The notes under the pieces: generated by a model
The model's database searches: none
Told to the model about the DNA's origin: nothing
Seen by the model: only the letters and a program-made list of their open reading frames with translations
Shown: positions 1 through 9,803 of the stretch, in pieces
How positions within the stretch are numbered: the stretch's first letter is position 1
Layout of the letters: every line of letters begins with the position of its first letter
NCBI GenBank assembly: GCA_036172665.1
Contig: CM069870.1
Coordinates: forward strand, 58,652,212 to 58,716,211
DNA length: 64,000 nucleotides
DNA from: Prosopocoilus inquinatus
Lineage: Eukaryota; Arthropoda; Insecta; Coleoptera; Lucanidae
Direction of reading: 5' to 3'
Position numbers and translations under genes: made by a program

Positions 1-1639
1 AAATTCGAGGGAGGTTTTACCTTTCCTTAAGTTAATTACTTCAGTCGAAATCGTCCGTTGGCCAAGTGCTGAAATTGCTCCGTCGTTCATAACATATCAA
101 TCAATGAAATAGGGAAGAAATCGTTACCTTGCTGTCGCCTCCTTCACGAAGCATGTTCGATCGCCGTATGGGCTATGATGAGCTGGAAAAAAAACACAGG
201 AACTTCTGGCATTGGTGTGGATCGACAGTAGCAGGTCAAATTCTTCTTTTATTTTACCCGGATATATTTGCGCTCTTCAAAACCATTCTTTCTAAGTAAA
301 TAAATTTATTCAATACCCTTCAGGATTTCATCACACATAAAATATCTTAAATATTTACATAATAATTTTTCTTGGTTTAATATTAATCTACTTACTACTG
401 TAAAGTTTTGTTACGATTTAATTAACGTACTTTGTTTACATAATAATTCATATTTTTACTAATAATTTATATTTAACATAATTAATAATATTTTGGTCAT
501 TTAATATTTAATTACTCAGTAGAGAATTAATTTGCCTTTAGGGCTACCATTTAAAGAAAAGTATTTCTATGTATTATCAATGTGAAACGAAATTGAATTC
601 AATATCGTGCAACTTATCAAACTGTCAATTTATAAATAATAACGTATTCAATCATATTTATTATCAAATTTAATGCAACTACAAATTTCTTACTTAAATA
701 ATCTAAATTGCACATTTATCACCCATTGTTTTGATTTAACAACTTTATTAAATATATTTCTATATTTTTGGACGTTCTTCTATTTATTTCGTTTCAATTC
801 AACATTTTTGCATTTTTGGTGGGTTTCCAAATTTTCCTTTGTTTGCTCTTTTGTTATCCCTTTATTAATAATAATAAAAAAATTTGGTGGCGCTCAAATT
901 TCAAAATTTATGTTAAAATATAACACAACACTTCTGTTTTGTTCAGCTTCGTATTGGAATATTTAATTTATTGAATCCTCCACTTTTGCTCTCCCATAAA
1001 AAGCTGAGTGCCGTTTGCACCTGTATAACCTTTTATAGGTTGATAAAAAAGGTAAACAGGCCACAAAGCAGGTTGAAACATTCCGGACACTGATTTCTGA
1101 GGTACCATCTTTTGAGTGGAAAACGTGCTTTAGAGATTGGTTCGAGCGTATGCAAAAGTATATTGACATCAAAGGCGAATACTTCGAAAAACAATGATAC
1201 GGTTTTCATATCCGTTTCTTCATACTGTTTCCAGAAAGTTTTCCAGCAGCCCACGTAGTATGTATATTCGTCATTACTAGTAAATATGTATGTAGCAAAG
1301 GAAGAAGAAGAAAGAAATCATTTTTAAAAAAATAAACGGAGAATTTGTGTAAGAACGAGAAGATTTGAAATAATAGGACGAACTAACATACGTTCTACTA
1401 CAATTATTGATTAGCCAATAGTGAATCAGTATTGAAGTCAGATATTGTCACAATTAGATGTTCTATAAAATATCACGACTAGACTTCTATAGAACCATTT
1501 GAAATTTCCGGAATTAATTAACACATTTAAACGTTATGAGTAATCGCCTTGCAATCGTATTCCAATTTCGAAACTCAAACCCAAGCAGAAGTCATCACGT
1601 GAACCGGGAAATCGGATCATGCATGCCAAGCACGTCGCA
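1..1639. other. No gene recognised; AT-rich
   Basis: AT-rich sequence with only short unsupported open frames. A stretch near 1280-1440 (purine-rich run, then a segment containing gttctactacaatt) resembles the units of the tandem block at 2350-3190 and may be an outlying unit. Nothing else is supported. Confidence 0.5.
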
Positions 1640-2342
1640 AACTCAAATAATAATTAGTCGCCAGGTCAAGTAAGCAGGGTTTGGTAAGCAAATCAGCATA
1701 AATAGGCTAGGGCCGAATTTCGGATGGCAGTCGTTGACTAAGACCTGGGGCGACTCACAAAAGGAGTTTAGCCCCTTCACGAACGCCGTCAACGACATCT
1801 CGGTTCTCAACACCGTCGCCGACACCTTGGTTCTCAAATCCGCCGCCGACACCCTGGCCCCAACGCCATCGCCGCGGGGACGCCCTTGTCCACAATCATG
1901 TTGAGGCTCCTGTTTCTGGTTCTATAATTTTGGCTGGTGTTATACTTAAGCTTGGGGGGTACGGAATAATGCGTCTTATACAAATTGTTATTCCGGTGGC
2001 ACTGTCGCCACCAATTCTTATCTCAAAGATCAACCGAGTGGCCGCCTCAGCGAGATAAGTGAACATCTCGAGAAGCTGTTGAGAAGCCCTTTGATAAACT
2101 CGAGACCAACCAATTCCTGCAACAGTTCCGGAGTATGGCAGCCCATACGGCCCCCAGCATCCTCATCACCGGAACTTTGCACGTGATTCGTCTACTCCGA
2201 GGAAGAACGACAACACGGACTAGCAGAACCCTGAATCCCCTGAGCATTTAATTTAACTGAAACTTAATAAAAGGTAAATTTTTTTTGTTTTGACAAAGCT
2301 CTACTTACGCACTCCATAACCCCTACGCCCCTAAGCGTGTCA
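1640..2342 (+). mobile_element. Degenerate LTR-like segment (family L, copy 1)
   Basis: A GC-richer island in AT-rich DNA. It has a TATA-like box (ataaatag, 1696-1703), then aattcgga-like sequence, a GC-rich body, a poly(A)-type signal (aataaaa near 2265), a run of T, and a terminal block rich in ccccta ending in gtgtca. The segment at 15930-16562 has the same parts in the same order with recognisably similar sequence at both ends. I therefore infer two diverged solo LTRs, or the same nonautonomous element. No clean target duplication was found, so boundaries are approximate. Most of the body is not coding; 1897-1980 is mitochondrial. Confidence 0.4.
1897..1989 (+). pseudogene. ND4: NUMT: nuclear fragment of mitochondrial ND4
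   Basis: Read from 1897, the frame gives [14 protein letters not shown] followed by VxLKLGGYG and then an xxR motif, where x is coded by ATA or ATG. This is the strongly conserved central block of NADH dehydrogenase subunit 4. Under the invertebrate mitochondrial code ATA is Met, which restores the canonical GSMILAGVMLKLGGYG wording; the standard code would give Ile. The strand is T- and G-rich, as expected for the minority-strand gene of insect mtDNA. Upstream of CAT(1897) the match to ND4 (expected LPKA) stops abruptly; the downstream end is unclear beyond about 1980. It is too short to encode anything and lies inside an LTR-like segment. Confidence 0.8.
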
Positions 2343-2349
2343 ATTTTAG

Positions 2350-3190
2350 ACACTCACCATTAGCGTAACAATATTAAAAAAATACTTTCTTTTATTTTTT
2401 CTATCCGTTTTATGTCTTTATTTCGGATTAATTGGGTTGCAATTTTTCTTCTGTCTTTTGTTCTTTCAATATTCAAAAACGGAAGAGAAGAACAAATCAT
2501 GTTCAATATTTTGCCTAAGAACATATAAAATAATAAAATAAACCAACATACTTTCTATTACTATTTTTGACTAACCAACGGTAATAGAGAATCAAAGTTA
2601 TTAAAGAAGAAGTTTCCCCCAAAAAAGTAGTATTTTTTCTAATTCTTTTTTTACCTCTTTATTTTATGAAGTAGTGTTTTTCCTCTTTTTTTCTTTTAAA
2701 TTTTAAAAGGAAGAAAGAAGATAGGCCAGTAAAGATTATTAAAAATAAACTCTTAGATAAAAAAGAATCTTGAGGAATAATAGATTAGAAATGAAGAAAT
2801 TTTTTCCAAATTTTTTAAGAAACAGAAAATTTATCTAATAAGGAGAAAGTTTTAGGTATAGGAATTATCATTCGTTCTACTACAATTTTTTTATTACCTT
2901 ATAGATAATCGGCTATTATATTAGCATGAGTTATTATTATTATTATTAACTATGAGTAGCAACATTTTTGTCCTTTTTTATCTCTTTATTTTAAGTTTGT
3001 CGTGTTTCTTTTTGTTTTACTTTCAACATTAAAAAAAAAAGAAAAAAGATAGAATAATGAAGGTCACTAAAAATAAACGTTTTGGTAAAGAACAAATCTT
3101 GAGGAAGAACAAAAAAGTGATGAAAATTGTTTCTCCCATAATATTTGACAATCATAAGATATCTAAAAAGATAAAAACAAGAGAAGGGCA
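2350..3190. repeat. Diverged tandem array, about 3 units of 270-320 bp
   Basis: Three successive units (roughly 2350-2620, 2620-2940 and 2940-3190) each run: T-rich segment with tctttatttt, a purine-rich run with ggaagag/ggaagaaag and gaacaaatc/gaatcttgagga, then an AT-rich segment with a ttctactac/ttctattac-type motif. Divergence is high and unit borders are approximate. The short frames in it are by-products of the A-rich composition. Confidence 0.5.
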
Positions 3191-3193
3191 TAT

Positions 3194-3345
3194 GCGGCCT
3201 ATTCAATATCATAGCATTAAATTTATAGCGCCGTTAAACTTTGTTGCTACGGTAACAACTAATCATCCTAATCACAGAACTACATTTTAAATTTTAAAGG
3301 ACTTCTGCATTTTAACAGTCCCTTAATAAGTTACGGAATCCCTTT
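3194..3345 (+). repeat. MITE-like repeat, family A copy 1
   Basis: The segment with tttatagcgccgttaaact and the following ttgctacggtaacaac recurs in reverse complement at 14306-14448, including the flanking aaattttaaa blocks. Two separated copies in opposite orientation make this a dispersed repeat. The second copy has GGGGC ends, suggesting a small terminal-inverted-repeat element. Confidence 0.6.
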
Positions 3346-4109
3346 ATGAATAAATAGGATCACGTTGTACTACGCCATATCTTGCTACCACCTTATTAGA
3401 TTACATTAACTTACCGATATCTGATGGCAAGTTGCACTGTGAAATCAATCAGCTACCCCGAGCTAGTCTCTGAAGGAGAAAGGTATGGGTTTACAAACAA
3501 TTAGAGAGCCAGGGAGAAACCCCACCTGTTAAGCGCACTGCGAAACCAACTTCCAAAGATCCATAGTGTGCGCTGATACTCGAAAATTTCCAGAAGATAC
3601 CTTAACACTCAAACACTAACTAAGATAGCAGCAGCAAAACACCAAAGTGTATTTAAAAATAAATATATTTAAACACACGAAATCATTATGTAATAATACA
3701 GTAAGTACACTAGATATAAGGGCCTAAAGTAATCTAGATAATTCGTTCTCGATACGATACTAAATTTTAGCAATGAATAAAACTAATTAGGTTCAGTACT
3801 GACCTTCACAGTGAAATGGTAATTCAATCTACTTAGAGTAACCTTGGTTTAAAACTACGAGACATCGTTAACTCATACACAGAACCACGTGCAGAAAATA
3901 TAAATATGTAACAATTAAAATTACGTCAATTAAAATATAGGAATATACGTTACATATTTGAGGTTCCAGTCGGTTGGTATGGCCGGGGGAAGGTCACGGT
4001 CAAATGTCAACAGTGCGAATGTATCAAACTTCATTCAATGCCATCGTACCAAGCTCGTACTCGATGACTTCACGTGCAGGTGCGTCGTAGGGGCGACGTC
4101 GAAGAAGGT
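3346..4109. other. No gene recognised
   Basis: Only short open frames without recognisable domains. The frame at 3958-4164 was examined and shows nothing beyond chance openness. No repeat partner was noticed elsewhere in the window. Confidence 0.4.
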
Positions 4110-4830
4110 GGAACACTCACGGTATTGGAACGTATGTAGAAGCGAAAATAAGAAACGGGAATAGAAACTGGACTGGAAGCCGAACTACATAGAAACCAAA
4201 AATAGAAGCGGATTCTATAACAAAACAAAATAATCAATTACAAACGTGCCCACGCTACATCGCAACCTAATTACCTCAGATTTTGATTGCAGATTCGAAT
4301 AATCCGCTCAGAAAAATTTGCTCAAAAGCCAACAAGTAGGAGTTATGTAATTCCAGATACACTTTGTACCAATTCACGGAATTTACTAAAACGTGTATTC
4401 AACTTGTCATGCTAAACGGTGGAATGTAAGCCGAAGCCGGAAACGGCCCTATAGCATCTACGAAGAAAATAAGATCTTCACCGCATACAAACGTAGGAAC
4501 GTAAATAGAAAGCAGTAATAGCAACGGAGCACAAACTTAAAGTAGATTTCTCTGTCAAAACAAAGAAACCCATTACAAATGTGGCCCAGACCACATCAAA
4601 GCTTAATTACCTCTGTTTGTTAATGCAGTAACGGTTTATCCTCTCGGAAGAATTTGCTTAAAACAAATCAGACGACACTTAAGGCATAAAGGATTCCCGA
4701 CACACTGTACTTTAAAATTTTGCAAAACAGTTAAACACTAATTTTCGAAAGACCACAAACGCGTGTTCCCCTTAACGTGTCAAAACCGGAAACAGTTCTC
4801 TACGAGCAATACGGCGGACTAATCCGAATA
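4110..4830. repeat. Diverged tandem duplication, two units of about 365 bp
   Basis: Unit 1 (about 4110-4475) and unit 2 (about 4480-4830) share collinear landmarks: ggaacgta, aacaaaa, a cccattacaaa/caattacaaa block, taattacctc, a gaagaatttgct/gaaaaatttgct block and ccggaaac. Similarity is patchy but ordered over the whole length. It could be an old local duplication or the remains of two LTR-like ends; no coding potential was seen. Confidence 0.55.
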
Positions 4831-5699
4831 CAGAGCACAATGAACGTGATTACCATGGACCAAAGGAAGTCTTGATGTCAAACGATGTCACTTCAAGAAC
4901 GCAATGTTACCACCTTGCTAAATCAAACACGTACAACACATGGCTGCCGAAATGAAATTAGGAATTAACGTGTAACACCTTCCTCTGGAATTGCACATCT
5001 TTAGATTCCATTTTTGTTTTTAGTTCCCTCCACACATAATACTTTTTGAATCACTTCATCATGGTATCTGTCCTTGTCTATAAACTATTATTAGTAAAGT
5101 GCGTTCAAATACTTTCACGTTTTCAGTTGGCTTTGGTTCAGTAAACGTATATCGGTGGTCTGGTCTTATAACCTTCATTTATTTTGATGTTCATTTTTTT
5201 ATTTTTGTTATTATGCAAGCAATAAGTAAAAACATCCCACGTTTATCTCAAATCATGACCTACTTCAAACGTGGGAGTTAATAACAATCATTGATTGTTC
5301 GTAACTATTTCCACCTCAATATAAAGGTGATATTAATATTAATGTACTAGAATTAGTATGTAAATAAAATGTCAACACCAATGAAAGCTAAATCATAAAA
5401 GCTCTTGGCAGATTAAAGACCGATTAAGATAATTGGCTTCTGACTGACTTCTAATTAACTTCTGACTGAAATTGTATTGCACTGTTCAACCATTTGCTTT
5501 CTGCCAAACTGTTATTACTTCAGCCTCTATCCCAGCTCTTGCATCCAACTAAAATATAGGTTTGTAATAGAATTTGTTTAAATGTTTTATTGAAAGTAAA
5601 ATAAAGTTTACAAAAAATAAAGTAAGCTCAAAGTATTCCATTCTAACCCTCAGTTCGGTCGACTCACGACTGCTGTTTTTTCTTCCCCAGTCTTGCTAA
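4831..5699. other. No gene recognised
   Basis: AT-rich intergenic sequence. Short frames only. The segment 5405-5560 contains phrases also seen near 5860 (gttcaac-atttg), so it may belong to the same element as the LINE-like tail at 5700-6035. Confidence 0.35.
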
Positions 5700-6035
5700 T
5701 TCGCTGTTTTGGATTTGTCAACCTGCGTTGACTGAATCTCCAACAGGTTGAACAAAGGTGAGTTCAGCCACTTCTACTTAGTGGAATTACAGGTTTAACA
5801 AATATTTCAATCAACTTGGGTTCCTCTGCTCTACTAGCAGCATTTAGCTGAACTATGGACTGTTCAACTATTTGTCTTTATCTGAACAGAGGAAAAATAG
5901 TTTAGATAGTTGTAATATAAGTTAGAGGTTAAGTGGGAGAGCAACTTTAGCTGAATTTCGCCTCTGTATAAGTTCTCTGAATTCAAATTGTTTTCTTTGA
6001 TTGATTGAAATAAAGCCTATTATTATTATTATAAA
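5700..6035 (+). mobile_element. Probable non-LTR retrotransposon 3' end
   Basis: Sequence ending in gaaataaagcc followed by a short ATT trinucleotide run (about 6008-6035). A polyadenylation-type signal immediately before a simple trinucleotide tail is typical of 3' ends of several insect non-LTR families. No reverse-transcriptase domain is present, so the family cannot be named. Confidence 0.35.
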
Positions 6036-6850
6036 TAAAAGTTGTTTTAATTAATTTGGTTGTTTCCGCTCAGTCATTTGTACTTGTACAAAAGATTTCT
6101 AAAATTAAATTGTTTTTATATGTATTACATTAAATTATTCGTAGATTTTATTTCATTTTTTAATGCTGAGTTAAATAAACCTAGAAAATTATTGTAGAAG
6201 AGCTTCTTTTATCTAATAAAACTCTGAAGGCTGAACTAGAGTTGTCCACAGGGGCTATAAAAGCACTTTTCAATCACTTATATAATTAATTAGTTTGAAA
6301 AACTATTAAATCTTCAATCAAAACCGTTTAAGGTCAAACAGACAATCATTTATCCAAAATGTTCAACTTACAACTGAATAATATTTATAAGCCGTTAAAT
6401 CAATAATTTTTTCTTTTAATTTTAACTCATTACTTGGGATGCCCCGTTAATTAAAACGCCACATAAAAATTAGGTAGAAATATTACTCATTTAATTTTAA
6501 TTCAGTTTAAAGAAATTATCAAGTTTTATCTCTTCTTAATAACCATTTAATACAATTAATTTAAAAATACGTACAGTTTGTAAAACACGTCTATAAAAAA
6601 TATGTGCAGTTGTCGACCCGTGTGAAGCTCTACGACCTCCAGACATCATCACAGATTCTTATTCATTCAAATTATTATTCATCCATTTGAAATGTTTGCA
6701 TGTATTCACTGAAAAACAAAATGATGTCGATCCGGTCAGGGTCAGTTTTACCATTAGGCGAAAGCAGACGATCGCCAAGGGGCGCCGAAGTGCAGATATA
6801 CCCGTTATGACGTTCATAAACTCTTTACCTTATGAAAAGAAAAAGGAATC
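6036..6850. other. No gene recognised
   Basis: AT-rich DNA. The open frame beginning at 6687 runs into the hairpin at 6851-6987, so it is not supported as a gene. Confidence 0.4.
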
Positions 6851-6987
6851 TCTTAATAACCTTCCACATGCGGCTTCAAAGTCGTTGACGACTTCTTTAC
6901 GTTTCGCTCTTAGTTTTCCCAATCCTAAAGAAGTTGTCAACCGACGCAGACGTGCAGTTTGCAACTGCTCGTGGAAGGTTATTAAGA
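6851..6987. repeat. Foldback MITE with perfect 17-bp arms
   Basis: Positions 6851-6867 (TCTTAATAACCTTCCAC) are exactly complementary to 6971-6987. The interior also shows partial pairing (agtcgttgacgacttcttta against taaagaagttgtcaac). This is the structure of a small nonautonomous DNA transposon. No clear target duplication was found. Confidence 0.65.
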
Positions 6988-7186
6988 AATGATTACATTT
7001 TTTACTTCTTACTTGTTAAGCCAGCGAAGGTTAAATTATTACTTTTTTAAACACCTTGTGTAGACAAATTTAGCCGTACAATATGTTCTAAAAATAGTCG
7101 GTTAAATCGCAAGACCCTTGCAATTCGTCTTGTATTAGTTTGGTTAAAGCGACCCAATCTCCGAATTTTTAAACTATTACATTGTA

Positions 7187-7462
7187 ACGCCTGAACGTCC
7201 AAATGCAACCGGCCTTGCAATCATAAAGTCGTGGGTTCACACCCCGCTCGAGATATTTCTCGGGGGATGGTCGTTACTCACTTCAGGTACCCTTCAGTGT
7301 TAGGGATACAATTCGACACAGATTCCCCTTCAACGGCGAGGAGGTTTGGAAGTAAAAAAGTCATGAAACACTTTACACACGCAAAATACACTGCAGCTCC
7401 TGAAGTCGTGACAAGTCTCTCACTTAGGACCCCGTTGAGCAAACACCACAGATACGAAAATG
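7187..7462 (+). mobile_element. tRNA-derived SINE, copy 1
   Basis: The 5' part has a pol III internal-promoter layout: a degenerate A-box region (about 7195-7215) and a B-box-like gtgggttcacacccc (7230-7244), followed by a non-tRNA body ending near cacagatacgaaaa. The same 280-bp sequence occurs in reverse at 24263-24544, where the A and B boxes are better preserved. The open frame across it (7231-7647) is incidental. Without a tRNA search I cannot name the parental tRNA. Confidence 0.75.
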
Positions 7463-8072
7463 ACGGTTTAATTGCCAAAAAGATCTTCAACATTGCAGCG
7501 ATCAGTAGCTCCTACCTGAGTACTGCTAACATTACTAGGGTTTTCCTTAATGCCGTAATAAATTATATTATTCTTTCAGCTCTGTCACGTCTTGAACCAC
7601 TTGTTCAAACAGAACAGGCGATTGGGAATGTTGTTTATAGACAATGACTCTTTAAAACACTTAGTTCAGTTTCAAATTCCGAACGTAATTTATCCATAGA
7701 TGCTGCGAAGTCATTTTGAATAGTGAGAATTAAAGCCTTTAAATCACTGAATTGAATCATGTTATTATTGCAAGAATTGCAAACAGGTTTTATCGATTTT
7801 AATTTAGCTCTGTTCATTTTTATGTCATTCTCTGACATCCCAACACATTTGAGGTGCTATGTATCTTGGCAGCCATCATATTAGATGATGCAGGAGTTAG
7901 TTCTATCGCTAGAACCGCAATTCAAGCATATACTCATTATGTGTAAATAGTGTACAGAAAAACGCTCAGAAAAAATCAAAGCAGGATGCAATACTTCTGT
8001 ACTCGATCAGGGTGACTAACACAAGACAAACATCAGAGCCACGGAAGGACAAACAAAGGAGAAACAAAGGGG
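7463..8072. other. No gene recognised
   Basis: Sequence between the SINE and the left LTR of the old Ty3 element. Only short frames without recognisable domains. Confidence 0.4.
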
Positions 8073-8229
8073 TGTGAGTTCAAAAGTGAGTGGCCAAAAA
8101 CATTGGACAGAGGATGTTTTGGGAAAAACATCAGAGGGTTGTTATGAGTTGTAAAAAGGTACGAAAATAAAAACTGACATGAGTTGAGTTTTGATACGAA
8201 TACGTTTAATTTCAACTAAATTTCCCACA
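8073..8229 (+). repeat. 5' LTR of the old Ty3/gypsy element
   Basis: 157 bp, TGTGAG...CCCACA. It aligns along its length with 12793-12952 (shared landmarks aaacattggacagagg, gggttgttatga, ttgtaaaaag and atttcaactaaatttccca), with many substitutions and small indels, so the insertion is old. Confidence 0.85.
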
Positions 8230-8230
8230 A

Positions 8231-8249
8231 TTTAGGGGCTCGACGGGAT
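8231..8249 (+). promoter_or_regulatory. Probable primer-binding site
   Basis: Just after the left LTR, tttaggggctcgacgggat resembles the tRNA-Pro-type primer site of some retroelements (ggggctcg..cgggat core), with one apparent deletion. Primer identity is an inference. Confidence 0.4.
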
Positions 8250-8529
8250 AAACTAATTTTGAAGAGCGATGAGAAATCTTACTTCACCGTTTTGTAGCAA
8301 GATTGAGAAAAACAGCACGTTTAACAAACGCTGTCAGTCAAGGTCTTAAAATTTACGACGAAAATTCAAGATTGAAGGCCGGTGCATTATCACAAGTAAA
8401 GACTTCGAGTAGAAAACGTGAGCATTACGACGAGTAAAAAAAACGTAATCAAACTAGGAAGAACAGCAACATTAGGTTGATATTCTACGACTAAAGTTAA
8501 CACATTGTATCAAAATGATTACGCTAGGA

Positions 8530-9310
8530 AAAATAAATAAGGGCCGAGTCAAGTGACCGGTCAAATTGCACAAAATCGTCATGTCCGATTAAAGTCTGAC
8601 CAATCACCAATTGAGAAAAGCGATCCCGTGGTTTGGTCTGACCACTTCGACCGTTCACTTACCGCAGTCAAAATAAATGAAAAAATGTTAAAATATATGT
8701 TGGTATTTGAGGAGGTTCCGACAGATCGAATGAATCGAAAATGTTTGCGAGAGTTTAGTGGTTTTACTTTTGGGAGTGATTCTGAAGACTACTTAATGAA
8801 AATAGCATTCATTAATGAATCATTAACAAACACTGATTCGGAAGCTGTTTGCGAAATTTCATGTATAAGTATTGACGTCAACATATTTAATATTTAACAT
8901 ATTTTCCAGAAAATATGTTAAATATTATTTATCGGATTTGAATCAGCTTGCAAAAGACATCTGTGATGAAAAGGAAATCCATAGATCAGATGAAGATGAA
9001 AATGACGGTGATGAATCCTTTGTTGAGGAAGTAAAAGAAATCCCAAGAAAATCTTACGTGAAAGGGTAAATCATTCTAGTACAGATAGCGTTGGATCAAA
9101 CAGCAAAAATCAAATATCAAGAACATTTGGTTAATCACCATAAATTTACACTGATGTTCCGTCTCATAGAAGACTCGATAGAATCATTTAGCGGCAGTGA
9201 TGGATATCCTGTTAAGAAATGGATTACGGAATTTGAAGATACTGTGCTCTTATTAGGATAGAACAGCCTGCAAATGTTCATATTTGCAAAGAAATCACTT
9301 AGAATCTTGA
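8530..9310 (+). pseudogene. gag remnant of old Ty3 element
   Basis: The frame 8553-8897 and the acidic frame 8872-9069 (runs of D and E) lie where gag is expected but are not individually recognisable. From about 9160 the sequence reads SGSDGYPVKKWITEFEDTV, then LLLG, a stop, and FAKKSLRILKD. This resembles the capsid start of insect gypsy Gags (SG-D-YPV--W---FED... FAK-SL). It is broken by a stop and followed by a large deletion that removes protease and reverse transcriptase. Confidence 0.6.
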
Positions 9311-9357
9311 AGGACATCTTATCGAGAAGCCAAGTTTTAAACATATTTATATAATTC

Positions 9358-9803
9358 GACTTACGAGACGGAGCTTCACACAGAAGCAAGTAAATATGGC
9401 TATGGAGCTGTGCTCTGGCAAAAATCTCTTACCGACGGCTTAATAGCGAGGATCAAGAGAGCTCAAGAAGAAGACAAAGGGTTAGCTGCTATAAAAGAGA
9501 TTTTGAAAGAAAAACCGTGTAATAATTTTTTGATACGAGATGGATTGTTATTCAAATTTAATGATGGCCGAGAAATATTGGTGATTCCACGAAGAATGTA
9601 AAATGAAATTATTAAATCGGCTCACGAGAAGGGAGACAACGCGTGCGAAATAATCGAAGAGGAAATAAAACAGGAGTTTTACATCTCCATTTGGAAAAAA
9701 AAGGTAAAAAGAGTAATTGCAAATTGCAAACGCTGTTCAGTTGTAAATAGGAGGCCGGAAAAAAGAGAAGGTTTCCATCATCCATTATTTAAAGAGAGTG
9801 AAC
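9358..9803 (+). pseudogene. RNase H end and integrase zinc-finger, old Ty3
   Basis: The frame reads ELHTEASKYGYGAVLWQKSL, the first RNase H strand of Ty3 polymerases; the usual catalytic Asp of HTDAS is Glu here. It is followed by an integrase N-terminal segment with AHEKG and CKRCSVVNRR (the H and C-x2-C ligands; the second His appears lost) and KREGFHHP. A stop lies after the RRM at about 9599-9601. The integrase is cut at 9803 by the MULE and resumes at 11983. Confidence 0.75.

Noticed and set aside
7231..7647. 138-residue open frame
   Set aside because: It runs through the SINE copy; no domain, and a frame of the opposite strand covers the same repeat.
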